9,530 nucleotides of DNA from Lawsonibacter sp. (GCA_022798855.1 JAAWNI010000077.1:1-9530), one strand, 5' to 3'. Positions 1-6,633 are shown, counted from the first letter of the stretch. Notes: generated by a model not told the origin, from the letters alone. Made by a program: numbers and translations.

Positions 1-1395
1 CTGGTGGACGGCCGGGAGGTGGCCATCAACTCCCCGGAGGACGCCAAGCGGCTGGGCATCGGCATGGTCCATCAGCACTTCAAGCTGGTGGACGTCTTCT
101 CCGCCGCCGACAACATCTGGCTGGGGGACGACAAGTCGGGCGCGGTGCTGAAAAAGGAGCGGTATGAGGTCATCGGCGGCATGGCGAAGAAATTCGGCTT
201 TGACATCGACCCCCGGAAAAAGGTGTACAACATGGCCGTCTCCGAGAAGCAGACCCTGGAGATCGTCAAGGTGCTGTACTACGGGGCCAGGATCATCATC
301 CTGGACGAGCCCACCGCCGTGCTCACCGTGCAGGAGACGGCCCGGCTCTTCGACGTGCTGCGCCGGATGAAGGCCGAGGGCCACGCCATCATCATCATCA
401 CCCACAAGCTCAACGAGGTGCTGGAGATTTCCGACCGGGTGGCCATCCTCCGCAAGGGGGAGTACATTACCACCGTGGACACCGCCGCCACCAACGAGCA
501 GGCCCTCACCGAATACATGGTGGGACGGAAGGTGGAGCTGAACATCCAGCGGCCGGTGGTGGAGAAGACCCGGCCCCTCCTGGAAATCCGGGACCTGTCC
601 ATCAAAAGCGACGAGGGCGCCACCGCCATCGACCATGTGAGCTTCTACATCCGGGGGGGCGAAATCTTGGGGGTGGCCGGCATCGCCGGCTGCGGCCAGA
701 AGGAGCTGTGCGAGGCCATCGCCGGCCTGCGGCCCATCGAGGGCGGCATGATGATCCACAAGGGGGACAACATCGTGGGCCTGCCCCCCAAGGCCATCCT
801 GGAGAAGGGAATCTCCATGTCCTTCATCCCAGAGGACCGGCTGGGCATGGGCCTGGCCCCCTCCATGTCCATCACGGACAACATGCTGCTGAAAAAATAC
901 GACCAGTCCAAGGGGCCCTTTGTGGACCGGAAGACCGGCCGGGCGGAGGCCAGGCAGGTGGTGGCCGACCTGGAGATTGCCACCCCCTCCACTGAAACGC
1001 CGGTGCGCCGGCTGTCCGGCGGCAACGTGCAGAAGGTGCTGCTGGGCCGGGAGATCAAGGCGGGGCCAAACGTCATCGTCACCGCCTACCCCGTCCGGGG
1101 GCTGGACATCAACTCCTCCTACGCCATCTACGACATCCTGAACACCCAGAAAAAGGACGGGGTGGGCATCCTCTTCGTGGGGGAGGACCTGGACGTGATG
1201 ATAGACCTGTGCGACAAGATCATGGTGCTGTGCCACGGGAAGGTGATGGGGGTGGTCCATGCCCACAAGACCTCTAAAGAGGAGCTGGGCCTGATGATGA
1301 CCGGGGCCCTGGACCTGAGCGGCAAGCACGAGGACAAGCCCGCCGGCATCGCCCGGGACAGCCGGATCGAGGAGAACCAGGAGGTGGAGGAATGA
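1..1395 (+). CDS. BMP-family (nucleoside/simple-sugar type) ABC transporter, double ATP-binding protein, 5'-truncated by window edge
   Basis: This cytoplasmic ATPase subunit powers an importer of the NupO/YufO/RbsA-like class, with two fused nucleotide-binding domains in one chain. The frame is open from base 1. The first domain's Walker A is not in the window, so roughly 50-60 N-terminal residues lie upstream. Counting from the GTG at base 4, NBD1 has a Q-loop region (VHQHFKL, 22-28), a divergent signature (MAVSEKQ, 77-83), Walker B (IIILDEPTAVLT, 97-108) and the switch His134. NBD2 has a lysine-less P-loop (GIAGCGQKEL, 226-235), the family motif FIPEDR (274-279), a good LSGGN signature (337-341) and a D-loop RGLD (365-368). 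A degenerate second site is normal for this family. The end overlaps the next gene by ATGA, so the genes are translationally coupled. The family assignment is firm. The ligand is unknown; purine nucleosides are the usual guess for the BMP branch. Confidence 0.93.
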   Translation: MVDGREVAINSPEDAKRLGIGMVHQHFKLVDVFSAADNIWLGDDKSGAVLKKERYEVIGGMAKKFGFDIDPRKKVYNMAVSEKQTLEIVKVLYYGARIIILDEPTAVLTVQETARLFDVLRRMKAEGHAIIIITHKLNEVLEISDRVAILRKGEYITTVDTAATNEQALTEYMVGRKVELNIQRPVVEKTRPLLEIRDLSIKSDEGATAIDHVSFYIRGGEILGVAGIAGCGQKELCEAIAGLRPIEGGMMIHKGDNIVGLPPKAILEKGISMSFIPEDRLGMGLAPSMSITDNMLLKKYDQSKGPFVDRKTGRAEARQVVADLEIATPSTETPVRRLSGGNVQKVLLGREIKAGPNVIVTAYPVRGLDINSSYAIYDILNTQKKDGVGILFVGEDLDVMIDLCDKIMVLCHGKVMGVVHAHKTSKEELGLMMTGALDLSGKHEDKPAGIARDSRIEENQEVEE

Positions 1396-2513
1396 AGAAC
1401 CGTCAACCCCTTTTCCACGTGGTGAAGCGGGAGAATACCGGGCCGGGGCTCCAGATGCTCACCTATGTGGCGGCGGCGGCCCTGGCCCTGGCCATCGGCG
1501 CGGTGCTGCTGGCGGCCCAGGGGGTGGAGCCGGGCACCTTCTATAAGCAAATGCTCACCATGGGCATCCCCGGCAGCCGCTACCCCTGGCGGGCGGTGGA
1601 GAACTTTATCAAGCTCTTCGTCCCCCTGCTCATCGTGTCCCTGGCCCTGTCGCTGGCCTTTAAAATGCGCTTCTGGAACATCGGCGGCGAGGGGCAGTTC
1701 ATCATGGGGGCCTTCTGGGCGGGCTTCGCCGCCATGAAGCTGGGGGGGGCGCTGCCCCAGCCCGCCATGGCGGCCGTTATGGCCCTCTGCGGGGCCCTGG
1801 GCGGCGGGCTGTACGGGGTATTCGTGGCGGCGCTGAAGGTGCGCTTCGGCACCAACGAGACGCTGCTCACCCTGATGCTCAATTACATTGCCCTGTACTT
1901 CCTCCAGTTCTTCGCGGAGACAAAGGCGGGGTGGAACTTCTTCCTGGACCCGGAGTCCGCCCGGCCCAAGTTCGCCAAGTTCCCGGCCAGCGCCCAGATG
2001 GCCGCCATACCCCTGGGGCCCTTCAACCTGAACCTGTCCCTGGTGGCGGCGCTGGCCCTGTGCGGGCTGATCTTCGTCTATCTGAACTACACCAAGCGGG
2101 GCTATGAGATCGCCGTGGTGGGGGACAGCCCCAACACCGCCCGGTACGCCGGGATGAAGGTGGGCTGGGTGGTGGTCCGGACCATCTTCCTGTCCGCCGC
2201 CCTCATCGGCATGGCGGGGGCCTTCCACGTGTCCTCGGCGGGGGTGATGTCCGCCTCGCCCACCAACGACGTGGGCTGGACGGGCATCGTGGTGGCGTGG
2301 CTGGCCAAGCTGAACACCCTGGGGATCCTGGCGGCTTCCCTGCTGATCACCGTCTTGCAGTTCGGCTGTCAGACGGCCAGCGCCGCCTACCCCTCCATCG
2401 ACGCCAACTTCGCGAACCTTCTCCAGGGCATCATCCTGTTTATCGTGCTGGCGGCGGACTTCTTCACCCGCTTCCGGCTGGCGCCCCGGAACAGAAAGGA
2501 GGCGGCCGCGTGA
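1392..2513 (+). CDS. BMP-family ABC transporter permease (NupP/YufP-like)
   Basis: This integral membrane subunit of the importer has 373 aa, the usual length for the larger of the two permeases. After a short cytoplasmic N-terminus there is a hydrophobic segment at about 22-43, and several more follow through residue 356. Family hallmarks are FWNIGGEGQFIMGA (94-107), the NETLLTLMLNYIA stretch (155-167) facing the ATPase and pore region, and VGDSPNTARYAGMKV (243-257). The C-terminus is short and basic. ATG was chosen because AGGAGGT at 1379-1385 lies 6 bases upstream and the start overlaps the ATPase stop as ATGA, a standard coupled arrangement. It should pair with the second permease as a heterodimer. 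Substrate specificity cannot be read from the sequence. Confidence 0.93.
   Translation: MKNRQPLFHVVKRENTGPGLQMLTYVAAAALALAIGAVLLAAQGVEPGTFYKQMLTMGIPGSRYPWRAVENFIKLFVPLLIVSLALSLAFKMRFWNIGGEGQFIMGAFWAGFAAMKLGGALPQPAMAAVMALCGALGGGLYGVFVAALKVRFGTNETLLTLMLNYIALYFLQFFAETKAGWNFFLDPESARPKFAKFPASAQMAAIPLGPFNLNLSLVAALALCGLIFVYLNYTKRGYEIAVVGDSPNTARYAGMKVGWVVVRTIFLSAALIGMAGAFHVSSAGVMSASPTNDVGWTGIVVAWLAKLNTLGILAASLLITVLQFGCQTASAAYPSIDANFANLLQGIILFIVLAADFFTRFRLAPRNRKEAAA
2495..2502 (+). promoter_or_regulatory. Ribosome binding site fixing a GTG start
   Basis: AAAGGAGG lies 7 bases before the GTG at 2510. It decides the start of the second permease, because the same frame stays open upstream to an ATG at 2297 deep inside the previous gene. 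That upstream start would add about 71 residues (MAGQAEHPGD...) unlike any permease N-terminus. Confidence 0.8.
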
Positions 2514-3505
2514 ACGACCCGATCAATGTTTTGACCCTTTTCCTTTTCAACATCGTCCTGGTGAACATCCCCCTCCTCTACGGCACCGTGGGGGAGATCG
2601 TGGTGGAGAAGGCCGGCAGCCTGAACCTGGGCGTGGAGGGCACCATGGCCGTGGGGGCCATCTTCGGCTATCTGGCCGGAAGCGCCGCCAACAGCCTGGC
2701 GGTGGGGCTGGCGGCGTCCTTCCTGGCGGCGGGGCTGTGCGGGCTGCTTTTCGCCCTGCTCACCGTCACCCTCCAGGCCAACCAGAACGTCACCGGCCTG
2801 ACCATCACCACCTTCGGCCTGGGGCTGTATTTCTTCGTGGGCAAGGGCATGGGGGAGCGCTGGCCCGCCATGTCCGGGGCTTCCGCCCTGGTGGAGGGCT
2901 TCGCCCCGGTGGAGCTCCCCCTGCTGTCCAAACTCCCCGTGGCGGGCAAGGCCCTGTTTTCCCAAAACCCCCTGGTCTACCTGGGGGCTGCCATAGCCGT
3001 CCTGGTGTGGTGGTACCTCGGCTTTACCAAGACCGGCCTGCGCCTGCGGGCCGTGGGGGAGAACCCGGCCGCCGCCGACTCGGTGGGGGTGAATATCCTG
3101 CTGTATAAATACGTCCACCTCATCGCCGGCTCGGGCATCATGGGCCTGGGCGGGTTCTATATGGCCCTGAATATGAACGGCTCCTTCGAGGGCTCCAACT
3201 GCTGGATCAATGGCTACGGCTGGATCGCCATCGCCCTGGTGATCTTCGCCAACTGGAACCCGGTGCTGGCGGTTTTGGGCACTTTGGTGTTCGGCTTCTT
3301 CAATACCCTCCAGATATACTCCGGCGCCCTGGCCGGGGCCTTCCCCGGAGGCCTGGGCTGGCTCAACGCCGTCCCCGCCCAGCTGTTCAAGGCCCTGCCC
3401 TTTATCATCACCGCCGTGGTGCTGGTGGCTTCCTCCGTCCGGAAGAAGGAGGGCTCCGGCCAGCCGGCGGCCCTGGGGCTGAACTATTTTAGAGAAGAAC
3501 GGTAA
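2510..3505 (+). CDS. BMP-family ABC transporter permease (NupQ/YufQ-like)
   Basis: This is the second, smaller integral membrane permease of the importer, 331 aa from the GTG start. It shows the family block SLNLGVEGTMAVGA (37-50), a second conserved block VGENPAAADSVGVN (182-195) before a cytoplasmic-loop/TM boundary, and YGWIAIALVIFANWNP (236-251) near the C-terminal membrane segments. Hydrophobic segments recur from about residue 8 to 308. The tail is basic and polar (RKKEGSG). The start overlaps the upstream stop as GTGA, and a good Shine-Dalgarno precedes it, so it is the third cistron of one operon. The gene is followed by a GC hairpin. The lipoprotein substrate-binding gene of this class of importer is not in the window and is probably upstream of base 1. 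Confidence 0.93.
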   Translation: MNDPINVLTLFLFNIVLVNIPLLYGTVGEIVVEKAGSLNLGVEGTMAVGAIFGYLAGSAANSLAVGLAASFLAAGLCGLLFALLTVTLQANQNVTGLTITTFGLGLYFFVGKGMGERWPAMSGASALVEGFAPVELPLLSKLPVAGKALFSQNPLVYLGAAIAVLVWWYLGFTKTGLRLRAVGENPAAADSVGVNILLYKYVHLIAGSGIMGLGGFYMALNMNGSFEGSNCWINGYGWIAIALVIFANWNPVLAVLGTLVFGFFNTLQIYSGALAGAFPGGLGWLNAVPAQLFKALPFIITAVVLVASSVRKKEGSGQPAALGLNYFREER

Positions 3506-3509
3506 AATA

Positions 3510-3540
3510 CAGGAGCGGCCCGAAAACCGGACCGCTCCTG
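3510..3540. terminator. Hairpin between convergent genes, probable bidirectional terminator
   Basis: CAGGAGCGG (3510-3518) pairs perfectly with CCGCTCCTG (3532-3540), and a few more inner pairs are possible. It sits 4 bases after the permease stop and 7 bases past the protease stop. On the - strand it is followed by TATTTTACC, a modest T-run, so it best serves the protease. On the + strand the tail (AGATAATTTA) is weak. Confidence 0.7.
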
Positions 3541-3547
3541 AGATAAT

Positions 3548-4861
3548 TTATCCATATATAGTTACTCTTAGCTTACTTAAAACATCAGATGCCGGTGAGA
3601 AATACATATATCGTTTACTAGGATCGAATTTATTGACTACTCCGCCACCTACAATTCCGGCAACATATCTTGAGGATGTGGTACCGCCGCTAGCTACAAT
3701 CCCCCCACTATCACCTTCATCAGCGTAACAATTCGCTAAAACTACAGAAGTAAGCTTGACTGTACTATTTGGAGCTGAGGATAAATCAACAGAAGGATCA
3801 CAAACTGTTCCTCGTGTTCCACCTGTTATTACTCCCTTTTTAAATACTTCCATTCCCTCCATTATCTCTATTGTCTCAGGCTTCAAATAAAAATCCCATC
3901 CGTATACATATGTTATAGGAGCAAAACGAGTATCAGCCCGCTGAACAAAAGAGGCATCCACAGACCCACTATAACAGGTATTCGTTACAAAACCAAAGTA
4001 TGGATTATCGCTATCTTTGGGTTCATTTGGGTTATCTGAAGTTTTTACTCCATATGCTTTATCGCCATAGAGAAGAGAGCCATGATTAGCTGTTACAACT
4101 CTAAGGTTACCAAAATAGTCTTTTGCCCCAAAACCTACACTCCATTCAGAACCATGTATTAGAATAGGTCCTCCTGGCTCCATGAATGTTCCATTTACAA
4201 TATGTGGCTGTGGGGGATTGTTCTGTTGGTCCGCCTCTAAAGCACTCGGGTCTAGGAAGCCGTGATGGAATCCAAGGAGGAAACGAAGTTTGCATGGGCG
4301 GTCAGAATGACTGGCGTAAACCTTTTTAATGGTATTGCATGTAGCAGAGTCTTCTGAGGAAAGATAAATATTCAAAGAATTTTTTTCAATAGAAATTCCG
4401 ATTCCAGTAAAGGACTCTGTAACTGTTTCGCCGAACGCGCCGGAACACAGCAGTTGTCCCATTACTTCCTTTTCATCAAGAAGTTTCTGATAGGAATCCT
4501 GTACAAGTGTAAATCGGACATAATCTAAATCAATCAGACTTTCAAAATAATCTATAACTTCCTGGTCAAGAGAAGTGACCGCAATGACAAGGTATTTATT
4601 GTCGTCTTCATAACAGCCGCCGTAAAAAGAGGGATAATTTGCTTCCTCACTGCTGGAATAAGGTACGCCTTCACGCCATACGTCTAATAAATGGTCGTAT
4701 TTTTCTGAACCAAGATTTGAAATGTACTCCAGATCTTCGCCTGAGACAGCAGGGGTTTCGGAACCCTGGTCGTTGATGCTGTACGCAAAAGCGTATACCA
4801 TATAGGACATGATTACTGCGATTGTGAGAGAGAACGATATAATCCGACGAAATTTAATCAT
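3548..4861 (-). CDS. Secreted trypsin/chymotrypsin-like (S1 family) serine protease with pro-region
   Basis: This 437-aa protein is an S1-type serine protease by its motifs. A signal peptide is clear: basic MIKFRR, a hydrophobic core at 7-23 and an AFA cleavage site ending near residue 26. There is no lipobox. Residues about 27-220 resemble a pro-region with no motif I recognise. The protease domain spans about 221-437. His260 lies in VVTANHG, Asp302 in SVDASFVQ and Ser385 in DEGDSGG, and a KKGVITGGTRGTV block (341-353) is typical of bacterial S1 enzymes. The usual Cys after the catalytic His is replaced by Gly. The start is supported by AAAGGAG six bases upstream. Base composition is far more AT-rich than all neighbours and codon use differs, suggesting horizontal acquisition. 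It faces the flanking operons and appears to be its own transcription unit. Its substrate is unknown. The fold call is strong; activity is inferred from the triad. Confidence 0.88.
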   Translation of the reverse strand: MIKFRRIISFSLTIAVIMSYMVYAFAYSINDQGSETPAVSGEDLEYISNLGSEKYDHLLDVWREGVPYSSSEEANYPSFYGGCYEDDNKYLVIAVTSLDQEVIDYFESLIDLDYVRFTLVQDSYQKLLDEKEVMGQLLCSGAFGETVTESFTGIGISIEKNSLNIYLSSEDSATCNTIKKVYASHSDRPCKLRFLLGFHHGFLDPSALEADQQNNPPQPHIVNGTFMEPGGPILIHGSEWSVGFGAKDYFGNLRVVTANHGSLLYGDKAYGVKTSDNPNEPKDSDNPYFGFVTNTCYSGSVDASFVQRADTRFAPITYVYGWDFYLKPETIEIMEGMEVFKKGVITGGTRGTVCDPSVDLSSAPNSTVKLTSVVLANCYADEGDSGGIVASGGTTSSRYVAGIVGGGVVNKFDPSKRYMYFSPASDVLSKLRVTIYG

Positions 4862-4930
4862 GTGATACTCCTTTCTATTCTGTAGTTGAATACTTCACGG
4901 TTAGGAACCTAAGTCTCTGCACTATTGCAC

Positions 4931-4965
4931 ATTATTACAAAAACACAATTTTAAAATTTTGTCAA
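4931..4965 (-). promoter_or_regulatory. Candidate promoter of the protease gene
   Basis: On the - strand a perfect TTGACA (4960-4965) lies upstream of the protease gene, and TAATAA/AATAAT (4931-4937) follows it. The spacer of about 22 bases is too long for a standard sigma-70 promoter, so the real -10 may differ. A 12-bp palindrome AATTTTAAAATT (4947-4958) sits between them and could be an operator or only AT-rich sequence. The region is the natural place for the promoter, about 70-100 bases before the start codon. Confidence 0.35.
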
Positions 4966-4990
4966 GTTAAACAAAGGGGAGCGGCCTTAG

Positions 4991-5053
4991 CGCGGCGCCA
5001 GCATCGAGCAGGCCCTGCTCATCTCCCTGAAAATGTTCGAGACGTTGAAGTAA
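4991..5053 (+). pseudogene. Possible 3' remnant of a lost + strand gene
   Basis: Directly after an in-frame TAG (4988-4990), about 20 sense codons read RGASIEQALLISLKMFETLK and end in TAA (5051-5053), followed by two hairpins. The G/C-rich codon use matches the host genes rather than the AT-rich protease gene next to it. The peptide looks like an amphipathic helix at a protein C-terminus. I do not recognise the family. The idea that the AT-rich segment replaced the rest of this gene is an inference. It may equally be chance. Confidence 0.25.
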
Positions 5054-5063
5054 AAGAATCCCC

Positions 5064-5083
5064 CAGCCACGCCTGCGGCGCTG
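5064..5083 (+). repeat. Short hairpin, first half of a possible dispersed palindromic repeat
   Basis: CAGC (5064-5067) pairs with GCTG (5080-5083), and GCC (5071-5073) pairs with GGC (5077-5079) around a TGC loop, with CAC bulged. It directly precedes the terminator hairpin at 5086. The arrangement AATCCCCCAG-hairpin-C-rich terminator resembles, from memory, intergenic repeats that are abundant in Oscillospirales genomes. That link is not verified here. Confidence 0.4.
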
Positions 5084-5085
5084 CC

Positions 5086-5110
5086 GCCCCCCTCCCAGGG
5101 GGGCTTTTTT
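5086..5110 (+). terminator. Strong Rho-independent terminator
   Basis: GCCCCCCT (5086-5093) and AGGGGGGC (5097-5104) form a perfect 8-bp stem with a CCC loop, followed by six T (5105-5110). On the + strand no intact gene now precedes it within reach, so it is an orphan terminator or part of a dispersed repeat. It would isolate miaA from upstream transcription. Confidence 0.85.
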
Positions 5111-5139
5111 GATCCACCCCTTCCTTACACGGCGTACCG

Positions 5140-5161
5140 GCCGGTGTTTCCGGCGGCTTTT
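5140..5161 (+). terminator. Weak second hairpin with T-run
   Basis: GCCGG (5140-5144) pairs with CCGGC (5150-5154) around TGTTT, then GGC and four T (5158-5161). The stem is short and the spacing to the T-run is imperfect, so this is a back-up terminator at best. Confidence 0.3.
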
Positions 5162-5192
5162 CAAATTGAACTGGAAACCTTCTCCATGATTC

Positions 5193-5221
5193 TTGCCTTT
5201 TCTGTCTGGTTATGTTACAAT
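5193..5221 (+). promoter_or_regulatory. Sigma-70-type promoter with extended -10, driving miaA-hfq
   Basis: TTGCCT (5193-5198), a 17-base spacer and TACAAT (5216-5221) match the housekeeping consensus. TATG (5211-5214) one base before the -10 box is a full extended -10 (TRTGN). Transcription would start near 5228, giving an untranslated leader of about 140 bases before miaA. The leader holds the hairpin at 5306-5334. Confidence 0.75.
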
Positions 5222-5305
5222 CATATTATCCGTCCGGGATTTACCCACATCCTGTTGATTGCCAAACAAAATTTAACCAGCACGTCCGCAGGTTTCTAAC
5301 AGACA

Positions 5306-5334
5306 CCCCCAGAGAGGCGGCCGCTCTCTGGGGG
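5306..5334 (+). terminator. Long GC hairpin in the miaA leader, possible attenuator or small-RNA terminator
   Basis: CCCCCAGAGAG (5306-5316) pairs perfectly with CTCTCTGGGGG (5324-5334) around a 7-base loop. The bases after it are GCTTTATCTATCCC, a short and weak T-run. A transcript from the promoter at 5193 must cross this before reaching miaA. It could be a leaky terminator, an attenuator, or the 3' end of a roughly 110-nt RNA. I found no obvious anti-terminator helix. Confidence 0.5.
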
Positions 5335-5368
5335 GCTTTATCTATCCCAAAAGGGAGGCGGCGGTGTC

Positions 5369-6310
5369 ATGGCCCCAAAAATTGTAGTAATCACCGGCCC
5401 CACGGCCTCGGGGAAGACCTGGCTGGCGGTGGAGCTGGCCAAGCGGTACAACGGCGAGGTGGTGTCCGCCGACTCCATGCAGGTATACCGCCGCATGGAC
5501 ATCGGCACGGCCAAGCCTACAGAGGAAGAGAAGCAGGGCGTCCCCCACCACATGCTGGACGTGGCCGATCCGGAGGAGGACTTCTCGGTAGCCCGGTACG
5601 TGGACATGGCGGCGGGCTGTGTAGACGGCATCCTGGCCCGGGGCAGGCTGCCCATTCTGGCGGGGGGGACGGGGCTCTATGTGGACTCACTCCTCTCCGG
5701 CCGCGCTTTCGCCGCCTTTGACAAGGAAAGCCCCTTGCGGGGGGAATTGGAGGAGCGCTATGCCCGCGAGGGCGGCCAGGCCCTTTTGGACCAGCTGTCC
5801 CAGGCGGACCCGGAGTCCGCCGCCCGGCTCCACCCCAACGACGGCAAGCGGATCATCCGGGCCTTAGAGGTCTGGCTGGCCACCGGCAAAACCATCAGCC
5901 AGCACAACCGGGAGAGCCTGGCCCTCCCGCCCCGGTACGGCGCCCTCACCCTGACCCTGGGCTTCCAGCGGCGGGAGGACATGTGGGAGCGCATCAACCG
6001 CCGGGTGGACCGGATGATGGCGGCGGGGCTGGCGGAGGAGGTGCGGTCCCTGCTGGACAGCGGCGTCCCCCGCCGGAGCACGGCCATGCAGGCCATCGGC
6101 TACAAGGAGCTGGCGGCGGCCCTTCTGGAGGGCGGGGATGTCCAGGCGGCGGCGGAGGAGGTCAAGCTGCGTTCCCGGCAGTACGCCAAGCGCCAGCGCA
6201 CCTGGTTCCGGCGGAATCAGGGGGCCAAAACGCTCCTGTGGGGGGCTGAGCCAAATTTTGCGGACGTGCTACAGCGTTCGACAGCATATCTGGAAGAAAA
6301 TGGTATATGA
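5369..6310 (+). CDS. miaA: tRNA dimethylallyltransferase (tRNA isopentenyltransferase)
   Basis: MiaA transfers a dimethylallyl group from DMAPP to N6 of A37 in tRNAs reading UNN codons, giving i6A and aiding decoding fidelity. The 313-aa length is typical. The P-loop GPTASGKT is at 10-17, and the DSMQVYRRMDIGTAKP block (35-50) carries the conserved Asp35. HHMLD is at 60-64, DFSVARY at 71-77, GGTGLY at 99-104, RLHPNDGKRIIRALE at 153-167, and the C-terminal AIGYKE (242-247) and RQYAKRQRTWFRR (270-282) are all present. Nothing essential is missing. GGGAGG lies about 10 bases before the ATG, a little far. The promoter at 5193-5221 and leader hairpin precede it. hfq follows after 56 bases, the classic miaA-hfq pair, probably in one transcript. 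mutL, often found upstream of miaA, is not here. Confidence 0.98.
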   Translation: MAPKIVVITGPTASGKTWLAVELAKRYNGEVVSADSMQVYRRMDIGTAKPTEEEKQGVPHHMLDVADPEEDFSVARYVDMAAGCVDGILARGRLPILAGGTGLYVDSLLSGRAFAAFDKESPLRGELEERYAREGGQALLDQLSQADPESAARLHPNDGKRIIRALEVWLATGKTISQHNRESLALPPRYGALTLTLGFQRREDMWERINRRVDRMMAAGLAEEVRSLLDSGVPRRSTAMQAIGYKELAAALLEGGDVQAAAEEVKLRSRQYAKRQRTWFRRNQGAKTLLWGAEPNFADVLQRSTAYLEENGI

Positions 6311-6366
6311 TAGTGGCACTCAGGCGGGACAAACTCCGCCGTAAAGAAAAAGGAGTGCTACATATC

Positions 6367-6606
6367 ATGACAACCACAAAAACCAACAACCTCCAGGACA
6401 TTTTCCTCACCCAGGCCCGGCGGGAGCGCCGCCAGGTCACCATGTTTCTGATGAACGGCTTCCAAATGCGGGGCTTCATCACCGGCTTCGACGCCTTCAC
6501 CGTGATCCTCACCAGCGACGGAAAACAGCAGGTGGTCTACAAACACGCCATCTCCACCATTGTCCCGGAGCGCCCCGTGCCCCTGAACGAGCCCGGGGAG
6601 GAATAG
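6367..6606 (+). CDS. hfq: RNA chaperone Hfq
   Basis: Hfq forms a hexameric ring that binds small RNAs and mRNAs and promotes their pairing. The protein is 79 aa, the size usual in Firmicutes. The Sm1 motif runs from LQDIFL (9-14) through the FDAF strand (41-44), and the Sm2 motif is YKHAISTIVP (58-67), with proximal-face Gln10, Lys59 and His60 in place. The rim sequence ARRERRQV (17-24) is arginine-rich like the E. coli RRER patch. The C-terminus is short and acidic (NEPGEE). The ATG at 6367 was chosen over an in-frame ATG at 6307, which overlaps the miaA stop, because AAGGAG (6350-6355) sits 11 bases upstream and the protein then begins like known Hfqs. It is 56 bases after miaA, and a palindromic element follows 46 bases downstream. 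Confidence 0.97.
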   Translation: MTTTKTNNLQDIFLTQARRERRQVTMFLMNGFQMRGFITGFDAFTVILTSDGKQQVVYKHAISTIVPERPVPLNEPGEE

Positions 6607-6611
6607 ATGCA

Positions 6612-6633
6612 GCCCGCCTTCCGTCAAGCGGGC
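6612..6633 (+). terminator. Weak hairpin after hfq without T-run
   Basis: GCCCGC (6612-6617) pairs with GCGGGC (6628-6633) around a 10-base loop, 5 bases past the hfq stop. No T-run follows (CCGGGCACAAACG), so intrinsic termination here alone is doubtful. The palindromic element 20 bases further on contains T-runs and could complete the job. Confidence 0.35.

Larger units (their letters stand above)
4862..5368. other. Gene-poor junction between the AT-rich protease gene and miaA
   Basis: I see no complete gene in these 507 bases. The first about 115 bases are AT-rich and carry the protease leader. At about 4976 the composition switches abruptly to GC-rich. After that come a 20-codon coding remnant, two tandem hairpins with a strong terminator, a weaker hairpin, a good + strand promoter and a leader hairpin before miaA. 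Short reading frames here lack convincing ribosome binding sites or recognisable sequence. Confidence 0.6.

Noticed and set aside
1128..2228. Long - strand open frame of 366 codons opposite the ATPase and first permease
   Set aside because: It has a repetitive His/Gly/Gln-rich composition typical of a shadow frame in GC-rich DNA. The + strand carries two clear family members here.
2297..2509. Upstream extension of the second permease to an ATG at 2297
   Set aside because: It lies within the first permease, encodes a non-hydrophobic nonsense-like leader, and the GTG at 2510 has an excellent ribosome binding site and GTGA coupling.
4967..5164. - strand 65-codon frame rich in Arg/Gly in the junction
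   Set aside because: It reads through the strong terminator hairpin, lacks a convincing ribosome binding site and has a low-complexity basic composition.
5212..5721. + strand frame starting in the miaA leader
   Set aside because: It runs out of frame through miaA with a low-complexity Gly/Arg/His product, and no good ribosome binding site precedes it.
6307..6366. Earlier in-frame ATG for hfq overlapping the miaA stop
   Set aside because: It would add 20 basic residues absent from known Hfq proteins. The Shine-Dalgarno lies after it and before the ATG at 6367.
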